Below, piece by piece: positions 33,912-41,892 of a stretch of 64,000 nt of DNA (positions are counted from its first letter, which is position 1; each line of letters opens with the position of its first letter). The stretch is from an uncultured Pseudoteredinibacter sp. (lineage in GTDB: Bacteria > Pseudomonadota > Gammaproteobacteria > Pseudomonadales > Cellvibrionaceae): the NCBI RefSeq assembly GCF_947500695.1, contig NZ_CANMSS010000011.1, forward strand, positions 62,001 to 126,000. Reading direction: 5' to 3'. The notes beneath the pieces are model-generated. The model was not told the DNA's origin. It searched no databases and worked only from the letters and a program-made list of their open reading frames with translations. The position numbers and the translations under genes were made by a program.

Positions 33912-34121
33912 ATAAATTCCTTTGTCTCTATTATTGTTTGTTTATGCAGGTCAATGTATTGTAAAAATAAGCCCCTGTGGGCGATGCCCAGTTTAGGCAT
34001 AATGACAGCATAGAGTTAGTCCTAGGAGTTAGCCCTAGAGTGTCACAGCCAATACCAACAATGTTACAACAGTTAGGGCACCATTTTTAAGAGTTGCTCA
34101 GCGCCTGATAAGAGAAGAATT

Positions 34122-34766
34122 GTGAAATTTCAAGTTATCCCCGTTACCCCTTACCAGCAAAACTGCAGTTTACTGTGGTGTGAAAAAACCATGGAGGCTG
34201 TCATTGTTGATCCGGGTGGCGATCTTGATCGTATCAAACAGGCTGTGCAGCAACTGGGTGTAAAGCTGGTTAAGATTATCAACACTCATGCGCACTTGGA
34301 TCATGTGGGTGGTGTGGCAGCTTTGGCCGAAGATTTGTCGCTTCCAATCGAAGGGCCGCATTTAGAAGATGATTTTTGGATTCAATCTCTTCCTAATCAG
34401 GCGCAAATGATGGGCTTTCCTGAGGCAAATACTTTTGTCCCCAATCGTTGGTTACAGCAAGGCGATGAAATTCAATTTGGCGAAGAAACGCTCGAGGTTC
34501 GCCACTGTCCAGGCCATACTCCTGGGCACGTTATCTTCTTTCATCGTGCTTCAAAGTTAGCCGTTGTTGGCGATGTATTGTTTCAGGGGTCTATTGGTCG
34601 CACAGACTTTCCTCGTGGCGATTTTGATACCCTAGTGAAATCAATTCGTGAACAACTATGGACCTTGGGTGACGATGTCAGTTTTATTCCGGGTCACGGC
34701 CCTATGTCCACCTTTGGGCAAGAGCGCAAAACGAACCCTTTTGTTTCCGATAAAAACTTTGGCTAA
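34122..34766 (+). CDS. MBL-fold hydrolase (glyoxalase II-like, YcbL/GloC type)
   Basis: A 214-residue metallo-beta-lactamase-fold protein with the zinc motif NTHAHLDHVGG, GHTPGHVIFF, VVGDVLF and a final FIPGHGP. Length and motifs fit the short type II glyoxalases that hydrolyse S-lactoylglutathione. The start is GTG 34122 after AGAGAAGA. The next gene, a hotdog thioesterase, follows 53 bp later on the same strand. Confidence 0.87.
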   Translation: MKFQVIPVTPYQQNCSLLWCEKTMEAVIVDPGGDLDRIKQAVQQLGVKLVKIINTHAHLDHVGGVAALAEDLSLPIEGPHLEDDFWIQSLPNQAQMMGFPEANTFVPNRWLQQGDEIQFGEETLEVRHCPGHTPGHVIFFHRASKLAVVGDVLFQGSIGRTDFPRGDFDTLVKSIREQLWTLGDDVSFIPGHGPMSTFGQERKTNPFVSDKNFG

Positions 34767-34819
34767 CTACACAGGCCAAAAAAAGTTAATACAGCAGTAG
34801 CAAAGAAGTAGAGAAAGAT

Positions 34820-35254
34820 ATGACAGAAAGAATTTGGTTTACAGAGCCTGATATTGCAGAGTTTTCTAAAGGGCATAAAGGCACCGCCGTTGAGGCGATG
34901 GGTATAGAAATTACTGAAATTGGTGATGATTATATTCGCGGCACTATGCCCGCTGACCATCGTACTTTTCAGCCTTTTGGTTTGATTCATGGTGGCGCCA
35001 ATGTTGTGTTGGCTGAAACCTTGGGCAGTATTGGCGCCAATCTAGTGATAGATCCCAGTCGCGAGTTTAGTGTTGGTCAGGAAGTTAATGCCAACCATGT
35101 GCGCGGCGTACGAGAGGGCTTGGTGACAGGTACTGCAAAGCTTGCCCATAAGGGAAGAAGCTCTCAGGTATGGGAAATTCACATTGTGGATGATCAGGGT
35201 CGCCTAAGTTGTATCTCGCGTTTGACTATGGCAGTTGTTCCCCACAAAAAGTAG
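34820..35254 (+). CDS. Hotdog thioesterase of the YdiI/MenI type
   Basis: A 144-residue acyl-CoA thioesterase. Diagnostic segments: HRTFQPFGLIHGGANVVLAETLGS (catalytic Glu with HGG) and EVNANHVRGVREG. This matches YdiI-like enzymes that act on 1,4-dihydroxy-2-naphthoyl-CoA and other aromatic or acyl-CoAs. Its final codons are the first unit of a 16-17-bp tandem repeat (35239-35304), so the tail PHKK may be variable. Confidence 0.88.
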   Translation: MTERIWFTEPDIAEFSKGHKGTAVEAMGIEITEIGDDYIRGTMPADHRTFQPFGLIHGGANVVLAETLGSIGANLVIDPSREFSVGQEVNANHVRGVREGLVTGTAKLAHKGRSSQVWEIHIVDDQGRLSCISRLTMAVVPHKK

Positions 35255-35304
35255 TCCCTCATAAAAAGTAGCTCCCCATAAAAAGTAGTCCCTCACAGAA
35301 CTAG
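35239..35304 (+). repeat. Four 16-17-bp tandem repeats spanning a stop codon
   Basis: Units at 35239-35254, 35255-35271, 35272-35288 and 35289-35304 share TCCC(C/T)CA(C/T)AAAAAGTAG, with the last decayed. The first unit codes the C-terminus and stop of the thioesterase; the next units repeat the stop codon. This is most simply explained by slipped-strand duplication after the gene end. Confidence 0.8.
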
Positions 35305-35362
35305 CTTCGCGTAGAAAATGGAGCTTAGAGTTGATGACTTAAAAGCGCCTTATAATAAGGCG

Positions 35363-35809
35363 CTAATCATTTTTACGTAAAACCGACTCCATGGCTTGGC
35401 GAAGTGCTGTCGGAATTTCTACCGCGTCGCGACTCTCACGATCGATCCACACATGGGTGAAGTGTCCTTGTGCGGCGGCTTCTGTGTCGCCCTCAGCAAA
35501 CAAGGCCGCGGCATATTGCACTGAGCTTCGGCCAATCTTATTGACACGCACGCCGATATCAATATTTTGATGTTCCGGCCAGCCCAGCTCCTTAAAGTAA
35601 TCACAGCCTGAGTTGACAATAAGCCCAATTATTGGGCCGTTGGCCATATCTAAGCCGCCTTCTTGATGCAGAAAAAGATTGACAGCATTGTCGATAAACT
35701 GGCTATGGACATTGTTGTTGAGGTGGCCATAAATATCGTTATCTTGAAATTTAGTGCTCATTTGAGTGAACCAATAATAGTCACTGCGGCTATCGGCTGA
35801 TGGTTTCAT
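35363..35809 (-). CDS. 4HBT-family thioesterase
   Basis: A 148-residue hotdog protein with the catalytic region DNDIYGHLNNNVHSQFID (Asp and GHLNN) of the YbgC/FadM group, and HFTHVWIDRESRDAV at the C-terminal strand. It is the third hotdog thioesterase in this window and is only distantly related to the YdiI-like enzyme on the opposite side of the convergent spacer. It lies 22 bp after the TPR-hydroxylase gene on the same strand and is probably cotranscribed with it. Confidence 0.85.
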   Translation of the reverse strand: MKPSADSRSDYYWFTQMSTKFQDNDIYGHLNNNVHSQFIDNAVNLFLHQEGGLDMANGPIIGLIVNSGCDYFKELGWPEHQNIDIGVRVNKIGRSSVQYAAALFAEGDTEAAAQGHFTHVWIDRESRDAVEIPTALRQAMESVLRKND

Positions 35810-35831
35810 AGTTCGATCTTTATCGTTTTAT

Positions 35832-36989
35832 CTATGCTGAATAATCTTTAATACTGAGTAGAAGCTTTGAGATGGCTGATCGCTCTGCTTCTGTCAGCTC
35901 AGGGCGCCAAATTTCAAAAATGAGTACTACTCTCTCTGAATCGGAATTGTTCCAAGCTTCATGCTCTATGGAATCATCAAATATCATTATTTTACCTTCT
36001 TGCCATGATCGAGCTTCGTTGCCACAACGTAGTGCGCCGCAATTTTCTGGAATGATCAGCGGTAAATGGCAGATAAGGCGAGTATTTAGAAAACCGTGGT
36101 GAGGCTCAATCTTGGTGTTAGGGCGCAGACGAGAGAAAAGTACATTGGGAGAGCTGCCTGGAATCTTGGCAAAAGGAATTTTTTCTAGTGCAGCGACGGT
36201 ATTGGGGAAATGATTCTCGGCGCTGCTTTGACGTTCGCCGCTTTTCCAAAGGTAAAAAGCACCCCAGTCATCATTGTCCCAGTTTGTGCTGCCACTCAAC
36301 GTTGGGACATCTTCACTGCTTTGTAGATAGGGTTCGAAGCTCACCCCTTTTTCTAAAGCAGCTTTGAGTTCTTGTATGATAATGGGTGTTTGTGCTTCTA
36401 GCTCTGTAACCCAGTCAAACTGATCGGTGTCAAAAAACTGTATGTGGGGAAGCTGGGGAAAAAAGAATTTCGACGGTTGCTGTGGGTAAAATTGTTTTTT
36501 GCCCATGCTTATGTCCAGAGCTTCTTGAAAGCGTACTCCGGTTTTTTCGGCATCGAGCCCGAGCTCATCCATTTGTGCTTGTAAATAATTTAACTGCTCA
36601 GCGGCAACGCTGTCGTGGTTTGCTTGAGCTCTGGCTACCTGGGCCTGTAAATCCGGTGCTAGCTTGTCGCTTTGCTGAGCTTGAAAAAGAAAGCCTTGGT
36701 AAAATTCTGCAGCCGCGTCTTTGTCGCCCTGATGCCATAAATGATCGGCCTTAAACAATAGGGCTTGAGGGTTTTGTGGTTGGATTTGCAGGGCCGTATT
36801 AACGGCCTCTAATGCACCCTGAGGATCTTGTGCGTTGCCGCAAGCAAAGGCTAGACCCAGCCAGATACCGGCATTGGATTGGGCTTGCGGTGTTTTTAAT
36901 ACCGCTTGGAAAAGTTGTTTGGCCTGGGCGGCTTGCCCATTACGCAGTGCTAGGGAAGCTTGGTTTAGTTGTTCTTGAATGGCTTGCAT
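35832..36989 (-). CDS. TPR - aspartyl/asparaginyl beta-hydroxylase-like protein
   Basis: A 385-residue fusion. Residues ~5-140 are tetratricopeptide-like helical repeats (ASLALRNGQAAQAKQLFQAV, ALEAVNTALQIQPQNPQALL). The C-terminal ~190-370 is an AspH-like 2-oxoglutarate/Fe(II) domain: PHHGFLNTRLICHLPL with one Fe-binding His, and FDDSIEHEAWN with the second. In animals this architecture hydroxylates Asp/Asn in EGF-like domains; bacterial substrates are unknown. There is no signal peptide, so it is cytosolic. Confidence 0.85.
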   Translation of the reverse strand: MQAIQEQLNQASLALRNGQAAQAKQLFQAVLKTPQAQSNAGIWLGLAFACGNAQDPQGALEAVNTALQIQPQNPQALLFKADHLWHQGDKDAAAEFYQGFLFQAQQSDKLAPDLQAQVARAQANHDSVAAEQLNYLQAQMDELGLDAEKTGVRFQEALDISMGKKQFYPQQPSKFFFPQLPHIQFFDTDQFDWVTELEAQTPIIIQELKAALEKGVSFEPYLQSSEDVPTLSGSTNWDNDDWGAFYLWKSGERQSSAENHFPNTVAALEKIPFAKIPGSSPNVLFSRLRPNTKIEPHHGFLNTRLICHLPLIIPENCGALRCGNEARSWQEGKIMIFDDSIEHEAWNNSDSERVVLIFEIWRPELTEAERSAISKLLLSIKDYSA

Positions 36990-37095
36990 GGCTTCTATTC
37001 TGTGGTAATCAATAAACGCTTAAGAGTAGAGCCTTGGGCAAAGCGGCACAAGCTTTTTCAGGCTTATGCCGCCGAGTGTTTGCTTGTCTGTGTGC

Positions 37096-38052
37096 TTAGT
37101 GCGGTTTTAACTCAATGCGGGCGCTAACACTGGTAATCATTACGTCAGCGGAACCACCGTTTAGGCTCATCTCCAAGGAGCTGCCAGGGCCATACTTGGG
37201 GCGCTTGGCTTCATGGTCGGAAAGTTTGTTCTTAATGCGGCCTCCGGCATGGTTCTGTAGGCTGAAGTCGGCTGAGACCTTAGGGTCTAAGCTGAGTGTG
37301 ATATGTCCGCTCACAGAATCGATTCGAATATCGCCATTATCAGCTAGGCGATTTACATTAATGTCCGCCGATGCGTTGGCCACTTGAATGCTTAGCTCCT
37401 GCAATTGTTCGGCCATCGCGGCTAATTCAATATCCGAGTTTACCGATTGCAGCTCGATGTATTCGGCCTCGGTGGTGCTATTGATCGGGCCGTTAACAGT
37501 TTGGAATTCTAGCTGCCCTCTAGAATTTCGATCTTCGATGCCGCCATTGATACTCTGAATTTCAATCTGTCCCTGTAGGTTTTCGGTGCGAATATGACCA
37601 TTAATGGTTTCTAGCTGAACTTCCGAGCTTAATGAGCTGGCGGTGATATCGCCGTTTACAGTTTCAATGCTGCTGCCACCATGAATGCCGCTGACCTCGA
37701 AATTAACCAGCACGCCTTCGCTAAACAGTTTACTGTTTTTGGGAATGTGAAAGGTTAGATCAGAGCCCTTAGAGCGATCGCGATAATTGCCTCGTGGCAT
37801 ATCCACTTCAAAGATGACTCGGTTGCCATGGCGTTTGAACTCATAGCCATCGGCTTCATCATCAAGCTCGCCACTGACTTTAACTTGCTCTTTGTCCCAG
37901 CCGATAATTCTAACGTCGCCGCGCATGTTATCGATAAGTACACGACCGTTCGCTGCCGCATCTAAGGTTTGTTCTATGGTTTGGCCAGCAAAACTTACGC
38001 TGGAAAGTAGTGCCAGGCCGAGAGTTAACATTGTTTTGTTCATTTCGTTCAC
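37096..38052 (-). CDS. Secreted DUF4097 beta-helical protein
   Basis: A 318-residue exported protein, signal peptide ending SVSFA. The mature part is a series of beta strands with I-x-S-(V/I)-N-G-D-I type repeats (ETVNGDI, ETINGHI, QSINGGI, QTVNGPI, QSVNSDI), the pattern of DUF4097/adhesin-like parallel beta-helices. It is the last gene of the ECF sigma-factor operon, 1 bp from the putative anti-sigma gene, so it is probably a target and possibly the effector of that envelope response. Confidence 0.82.
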   Translation of the reverse strand: MNEMNKTMLTLGLALLSSVSFAGQTIEQTLDAAANGRVLIDNMRGDVRIIGWDKEQVKVSGELDDEADGYEFKRHGNRVIFEVDMPRGNYRDRSKGSDLTFHIPKNSKLFSEGVLVNFEVSGIHGGSSIETVNGDITASSLSSEVQLETINGHIRTENLQGQIEIQSINGGIEDRNSRGQLEFQTVNGPINSTTEAEYIELQSVNSDIELAAMAEQLQELSIQVANASADINVNRLADNGDIRIDSVSGHITLSLDPKVSADFSLQNHAGGRIKNKLSDHEAKRPKYGPGSSLEMSLNGGSADVMITSVSARIELKPH

Positions 38053-38053
38053 C

Positions 38054-38551
38054 TTAAATTTGCTGCCACTTTGGTGTGTGGACCTTATTAATAAGGTCTA
38101 ATTGCTGCTGGTATACATTGCCTAACATATGAATTAAAACCGCATTGTCAGGGTCATCTTCCAGAGCGTTTTTTAGGCTTTTGGCGGCCTCTTCCAAGTC
38201 ATTGAGTTGCTGCTGCCAGTTGCTAACCAATGCTTCTTGGCCTTGGTACCTCACTAGCATCTGCTGCTTTTCTTGTTCGTACGTATCAACCAGTGCGGTA
38301 ATGCCGCTGTCTATTGTCGGTTCTTGGCTCGGAAGCAGATCCGGGCCTTTTATTAACAATACTGCGGCCAATACTGAGGCAGCGCTGCTGAATGCAATCT
38401 TACTGTTAATGGATAAACCATTCGGGGTTTTCTGCTGCTCTTGGTTAATGGCTTTTTCGATGCCTGGCCAGAGATCGCGCTTGGGGCTTATCTCTTCGGG
38501 GCATTGGCGCTCGTCGGCCAAAAGCTCATCTAAACTTTTACTGTGCTTCAT
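38054..38551 (-). CDS. Probable anti-sigma factor (single-pass membrane protein)
   Basis: A 165-residue protein between an ECF sigma gene and a DUF4097 gene. It overlaps the sigma gene by 14 bp. A short cytosolic N-terminus (~1-50) precedes a membrane segment (IAFSSAASVLAAVLLI), then a periplasmic coiled-coil-like region. No HxxxCxxC zinc anti-sigma motif is present, so the assignment rests on position and topology. Length is typical of short anti-sigma factors. Confidence 0.65.
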   Translation of the reverse strand: MKHSKSLDELLADERQCPEEISPKRDLWPGIEKAINQEQQKTPNGLSINSKIAFSSAASVLAAVLLIKGPDLLPSQEPTIDSGITALVDTYEQEKQQMLVRYQGQEALVSNWQQQLNDLEEAAKSLKNALEDDPDNAVLIHMLGNVYQQQLDLINKVHTPKWQQI

Positions 38552-39107
38552 GGTTCAACCACTCCTGCAATAAATTGCGTGCGCGATGGTATTGGGCGCG
38601 GCTAGCACCAGATGAAATCCCGAGCATCTCGGCAATTTCAACATGGCGATACCCTTCCACCCCGTGCAAGGTAAAAATAATTCTCGCTCGCTCTGGTAGC
38701 CTGCAAAGCAATTTGTCTAGGCTAGAAAGCTCGATATTGTCTTGTTCCAAGCTGGCGCTTTGGGGCTCTGGCACGGCTTCGTCTTCTTGGCTAAAGACCA
38801 GTTTTAGCCAAGATTTATGCTTACGCAGATAATCTAAAGTGGTCCGGCTCGCCAAAGTGTGTAACCAAGTGCTAAATCGACTTTGCTTGTTAAAGCTGTC
38901 GAGCTTGCGCCAGGCTTTGATAAAAGCCTCTTGGGTACACTCTTCGGCAGATTCCGAGTTGGCGGTCATGCGCAGGCACAGGGCGTAAACCCGTCTATAG
39001 TGCCTTTCGTACAATTGCTTAAATGCCTGACTATCGCCATCGGCGGCCAGATCCACCAAGGAGCTATCTGGGTCTTCGCCAGCGTAGGCTTGTACAACAG
39101 CCGACAT
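38538..39107 (-). CDS. ECF RNA polymerase sigma factor
   Basis: A 189-residue sigma-70-type factor. Region 2 (~25-95): FKQLYERHYRRVYALCLRM, CTQEAFIKAWRKL, FSTWLHTLASRTTLDYLRK. Region 4 (~125-180): LPERARIIFTLHGVEGYRH, EIAEMLGISSGASRAQYHRA. A strong GAGGAG lies before the ATG. The operon order sigma, putative anti-sigma, DUF4097 protein is a recurring ECF arrangement, usually autoregulated; a promoter for it would lie in 39108-39200, but I could not pick out a site with confidence. Confidence 0.92.
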   Translation of the reverse strand: MSAVVQAYAGEDPDSSLVDLAADGDSQAFKQLYERHYRRVYALCLRMTANSESAEECTQEAFIKAWRKLDSFNKQSRFSTWLHTLASRTTLDYLRKHKSWLKLVFSQEDEAVPEPQSASLEQDNIELSSLDKLLCRLPERARIIFTLHGVEGYRHVEIAEMLGISSGASRAQYHRARNLLQEWLNHEAQ

Positions 39108-39242
39108 ATGCTCTCCTCGTGAATATGATCGTTGGTTTGTAAATTATGACGTGAGTCGGTCCAAAAACGTTTGTTTGGATTGCAGTTTTTAACAAAATCT
39201 TGGTTGAGCTCAATAAATGCGCCAAAACCCCCGTTCAGCTTA

Positions 39243-39251
39243 TGGTATAGT
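39243..39251 (+). promoter_or_regulatory. Candidate extended -10 promoter for hemE
   Basis: TGGTATAGT contains an extended TGn followed by TATAGT (one mismatch to TATAAT), 42 bp before the hemE ATG. No good -35 is present at 17 bp, as is often the case for extended -10 promoters. Supported only by pattern. Confidence 0.35.
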
Positions 39252-39292
39252 GCGGCCCAATTTTGCACAGTTTAAAGGTAGTGGATTCACCC

Positions 39293-40366
39293 ATGTCCCA
39301 AGCGTTTCCCGAGTTAAAGAATGATCGCTTTTTGCGCGCTCTATTACGTCAACCTGTAGATCTTACCCCAGTATGGATGATGCGCCAGGCTGGGCGCTAT
39401 CTGCCGGAATATCGGGCTACTAGGGCCCAAGCCGGTGATTTCTTGTCGCTATGTAAGAACACTGAGCTCGCTTGTGAGGTTACCCTGCAGCCTCTTCGTC
39501 GCTACCAGCTAGATGCCTCAATTCTATTTTCAGACATCTTAACCGTGCCAGATGCGATGGGCCTAGGCCTATACTTTGAAGCGGGTGAGGGGCCTAAATT
39601 TAAAAAGCCGCTGCGTAGCGCTGCCGATATTGAGAATCTGCCAGTGGTGAACACGGCTCAGGATCTTAGCTATGTGACCGATGCAGTCTCTATGATTCGC
39701 CGTGAGCTTAATGGCATGGTGCCCTTAATTGGCTTTACTGGCAGTCCTTGGACCTTAGCGACCTATATGATTGAAGGTGGTTCCAGTAAGGACTACCGCC
39801 GTACCAAGGCGATGATGTATGACCAGCCTGAGCTGTTTCAGATTCTGCTAGATAAGCTAGTAGACTCGATTATCGACTACCTGAATTCGCAGATTAAAGC
39901 AGGTGCTCAAGCGGTACAGATCTTTGATTCATGGGGTGGTGCTCTGGCCCATGATGCTTATCTGACCTACTCATTGCTGCCCATGAAGCGCATTATCGAT
40001 GGTTTGATTAAAGAGCATGATGGTCGCCAGGTACCGGTGATTTTGTTCACTAAGGGTGGCGGTCAATGGCTTGAGCCAATGGCGAATAGTGGTGCCCAGG
40101 CCTTGGGGCTGGATTGGACGACCAATATCGCCGATGCCCGTGCGCGTGTGGGTAGTAAGGTGGCTTTGCAAGGCAATATGGACCCAAGCATCCTTTACGC
40201 CTCGCCTGATCGAATCCGACAGGAGGTAGGCACCATCCTTAAGGCTTTTGGAAAGGCTGAGGGGCACATCTTTAATTTGGGGCATGGAATTACCCCAGAA
40301 GTGGACCCAGATCACGCTGGAGCCTTTATTTCGGCCGTTCACGAGCTGTCTGCAGACTATCACTAA
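39293..40366 (+). CDS. hemE: Uroporphyrinogen decarboxylase
   Basis: HemE removes four acetate carboxyls from uroporphyrinogen III to give coproporphyrinogen III in heme synthesis. I start at ATG 39293 (357 residues, normal length); the open frame extends back to a TTG at 39263. Signatures: VWMMRQAGRYLPEYRATR near the N-terminus, GFTGSPWTLATYMIEGG in the middle, and FNLGHGITPEVDPDHAGAF near the C-terminus. It stands alone between the divergent sigma operon and the HD-GYP-like gene. Confidence 0.97.
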   Translation: MSQAFPELKNDRFLRALLRQPVDLTPVWMMRQAGRYLPEYRATRAQAGDFLSLCKNTELACEVTLQPLRRYQLDASILFSDILTVPDAMGLGLYFEAGEGPKFKKPLRSAADIENLPVVNTAQDLSYVTDAVSMIRRELNGMVPLIGFTGSPWTLATYMIEGGSSKDYRRTKAMMYDQPELFQILLDKLVDSIIDYLNSQIKAGAQAVQIFDSWGGALAHDAYLTYSLLPMKRIIDGLIKEHDGRQVPVILFTKGGGQWLEPMANSGAQALGLDWTTNIADARARVGSKVALQGNMDPSILYASPDRIRQEVGTILKAFGKAEGHIFNLGHGITPEVDPDHAGAFISAVHELSADYH

Positions 40367-40407
40367 TTGGTTGATTAGACTAAAATACCACCAAGGTAAT
40401 TGTTTTT

Positions 40408-40428
40408 AGCCCAGCTATAAGCTGGGCT
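40408..40428. promoter_or_regulatory. Hairpin between hemE and the HD-GYP-like gene
   Basis: Perfect 9-bp arms AGCCCAGCT and AGCTGGGCT around ATA. A T-run precedes rather than follows it on the plus strand, so it does not fit an intrinsic terminator in either direction; it could still attenuate or protect the hemE transcript end. Confidence 0.45.
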
Positions 40429-40480
40429 TATAGAGAGACACGTTGGTTATTTGATCCCAAGCGGCTTCAAGGAGAGGACA

Positions 40481-41848
40481 TTGGGCTTAAAGCAGGTAAA
40501 GGTAGGCGTTAACGATTTGGTGCTGGGTATGTTTGTATCCGGTCTAGATCGCCCGTGGACGCAAACCCCTTTCCCGCTACAAGGCTTTTACCTTCGCGAC
40601 CTAGAAGAGATCAACCAGCTTAAGCGCTACTGTAAGCATGTCTATATTGACGTGCAAAAAGGCAAGGGGCCCGCCAACCGGCCCCATTCGCTCGCACCTA
40701 TTCCCCGTAAAAAGACAGAAGCCCCCGAAAGAAGCCCCAGCAATCAGCCGCTGGATGTGAAGGTGTCACCTTTGAAGGTGCGCCACAATGTCTATAGCCA
40801 TTACACCCCCCTGAAGAATGAAGTTGAAGCGGCGCGAGCCTTGAATCAGCGTGTTGCTAAGGCGATTTCTGAGATTGATGAGGGCTTGGCCAGTCTTGAT
40901 ACCCAGGTGCTGTCGAATACTCGCAAAGTAGCGGGCGAAATGGTCGACAGTGTGTTGCGAAATCCAGACGCTTTAAGCTGGTTAAACCGAGTTCGCGATG
41001 CTGATGAGCACAGCTATAGCCACTCCGTTCGTAGTGCAATTTGGGCCATCTTGTTTGGTCGCTATATTGGCTTGTCAAAAAAAGATTTGGATGTCCTCAC
41101 CTTTGGTGTCTTGCTTAAAGACGTGGGCAAGGTCAAATTAGACGCTGCCTTGTTGCGCAAAGATAATCGAAGCGATGAAGAAGAGCTAGAGTACGAAAAG
41201 TTTGTGCTTTATGGTGTCGAAATTCTTCGTAAAAGCAGACAGGTTGAGCCTCGTGCTGTTGCTGTTGTGCATAGCCACTGTGAGCGCATTAATGGAAGCG
41301 GTTTCCCGCAGCATTTAAAAGGCGACAAAATCCCTGTGCTGGGCCGTATTGCCGGCCTGGTTAGCTTTTACGATGAAATCAGTAATCCGCGCAATAACAG
41401 CAAGGCTCTGTCGCCTTCCCGTGCGGTAGCGCGCCTGTACGAGTTGCGTAATGTCGCCTTCCAAGAAGATTTAACGGTAGAGTTTATTCGAGCCATCGGC
41501 TTGTACCCTACTGGCACTTTAGTGGAGCTGAGCAGTGGCGAAGTTGCTGTGGTGGTAGAGCAAAACTTTGAGCGTCGCCTAAAGCCCAAAGTTATGCTTG
41601 TGCTTGATAAGGATAAACAGCCCCTTAAAAAGCAAGTCGTGGTTGATTTGGCTAAAAAAGATATTCGTCTGCAAAAGCAGATCGATAAAGGCAAAAAGCG
41701 ATTGCAGGATGTCGATCGAATTGAAATCTCTCACGATCTAGAGCCCTCTAGCTATCCAGTGGATATCGCGAAGGTGAGAGATGACTACTTGTTCAGTACC
41801 CAGCGAAAGGGCATTTTGGGGCGCATAAAACATTCTCTTATGGGATAG
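40481..41848 (+). CDS. DUF3391/HD-GYP-like protein with degenerate catalytic residues
   Basis: A 455-residue protein. The start is TTG 40481, 6 bp after GGAG; the frame is open back to 40451. The N-terminal ~60 residues form a DUF3391 domain (DLVLGMFVSGLDRPW), as in many HD-GYP proteins. In the HD-GYP domain the metal-binding HD is replaced by KD (LLKDVGK, residues ~213-214), the following conserved His in the M-x-x-H segment is absent, HHE is HSH, and GYP is GFP (GSGFP). It probably binds but does not cleave cyclic-di-GMP, or has another role. Single gene after hemE. Confidence 0.85.
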   Translation: MGLKQVKVGVNDLVLGMFVSGLDRPWTQTPFPLQGFYLRDLEEINQLKRYCKHVYIDVQKGKGPANRPHSLAPIPRKKTEAPERSPSNQPLDVKVSPLKVRHNVYSHYTPLKNEVEAARALNQRVAKAISEIDEGLASLDTQVLSNTRKVAGEMVDSVLRNPDALSWLNRVRDADEHSYSHSVRSAIWAILFGRYIGLSKKDLDVLTFGVLLKDVGKVKLDAALLRKDNRSDEEELEYEKFVLYGVEILRKSRQVEPRAVAVVHSHCERINGSGFPQHLKGDKIPVLGRIAGLVSFYDEISNPRNNSKALSPSRAVARLYELRNVAFQEDLTVEFIRAIGLYPTGTLVELSSGEVAVVVEQNFERRLKPKVMLVLDKDKQPLKKQVVVDLAKKDIRLQKQIDKGKKRLQDVDRIEISHDLEPSSYPVDIAKVRDDYLFSTQRKGILGRIKHSLMG

Positions 41849-41892
41849 AAAAAGCTGTGCCCCAACAGCTTTTTCCAATTATTTCGTTTCTC

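Noticed and set aside
40408..40428. Intrinsic terminator for hemE
   Set aside because: The T-run is on the wrong side of the stem for either strand.
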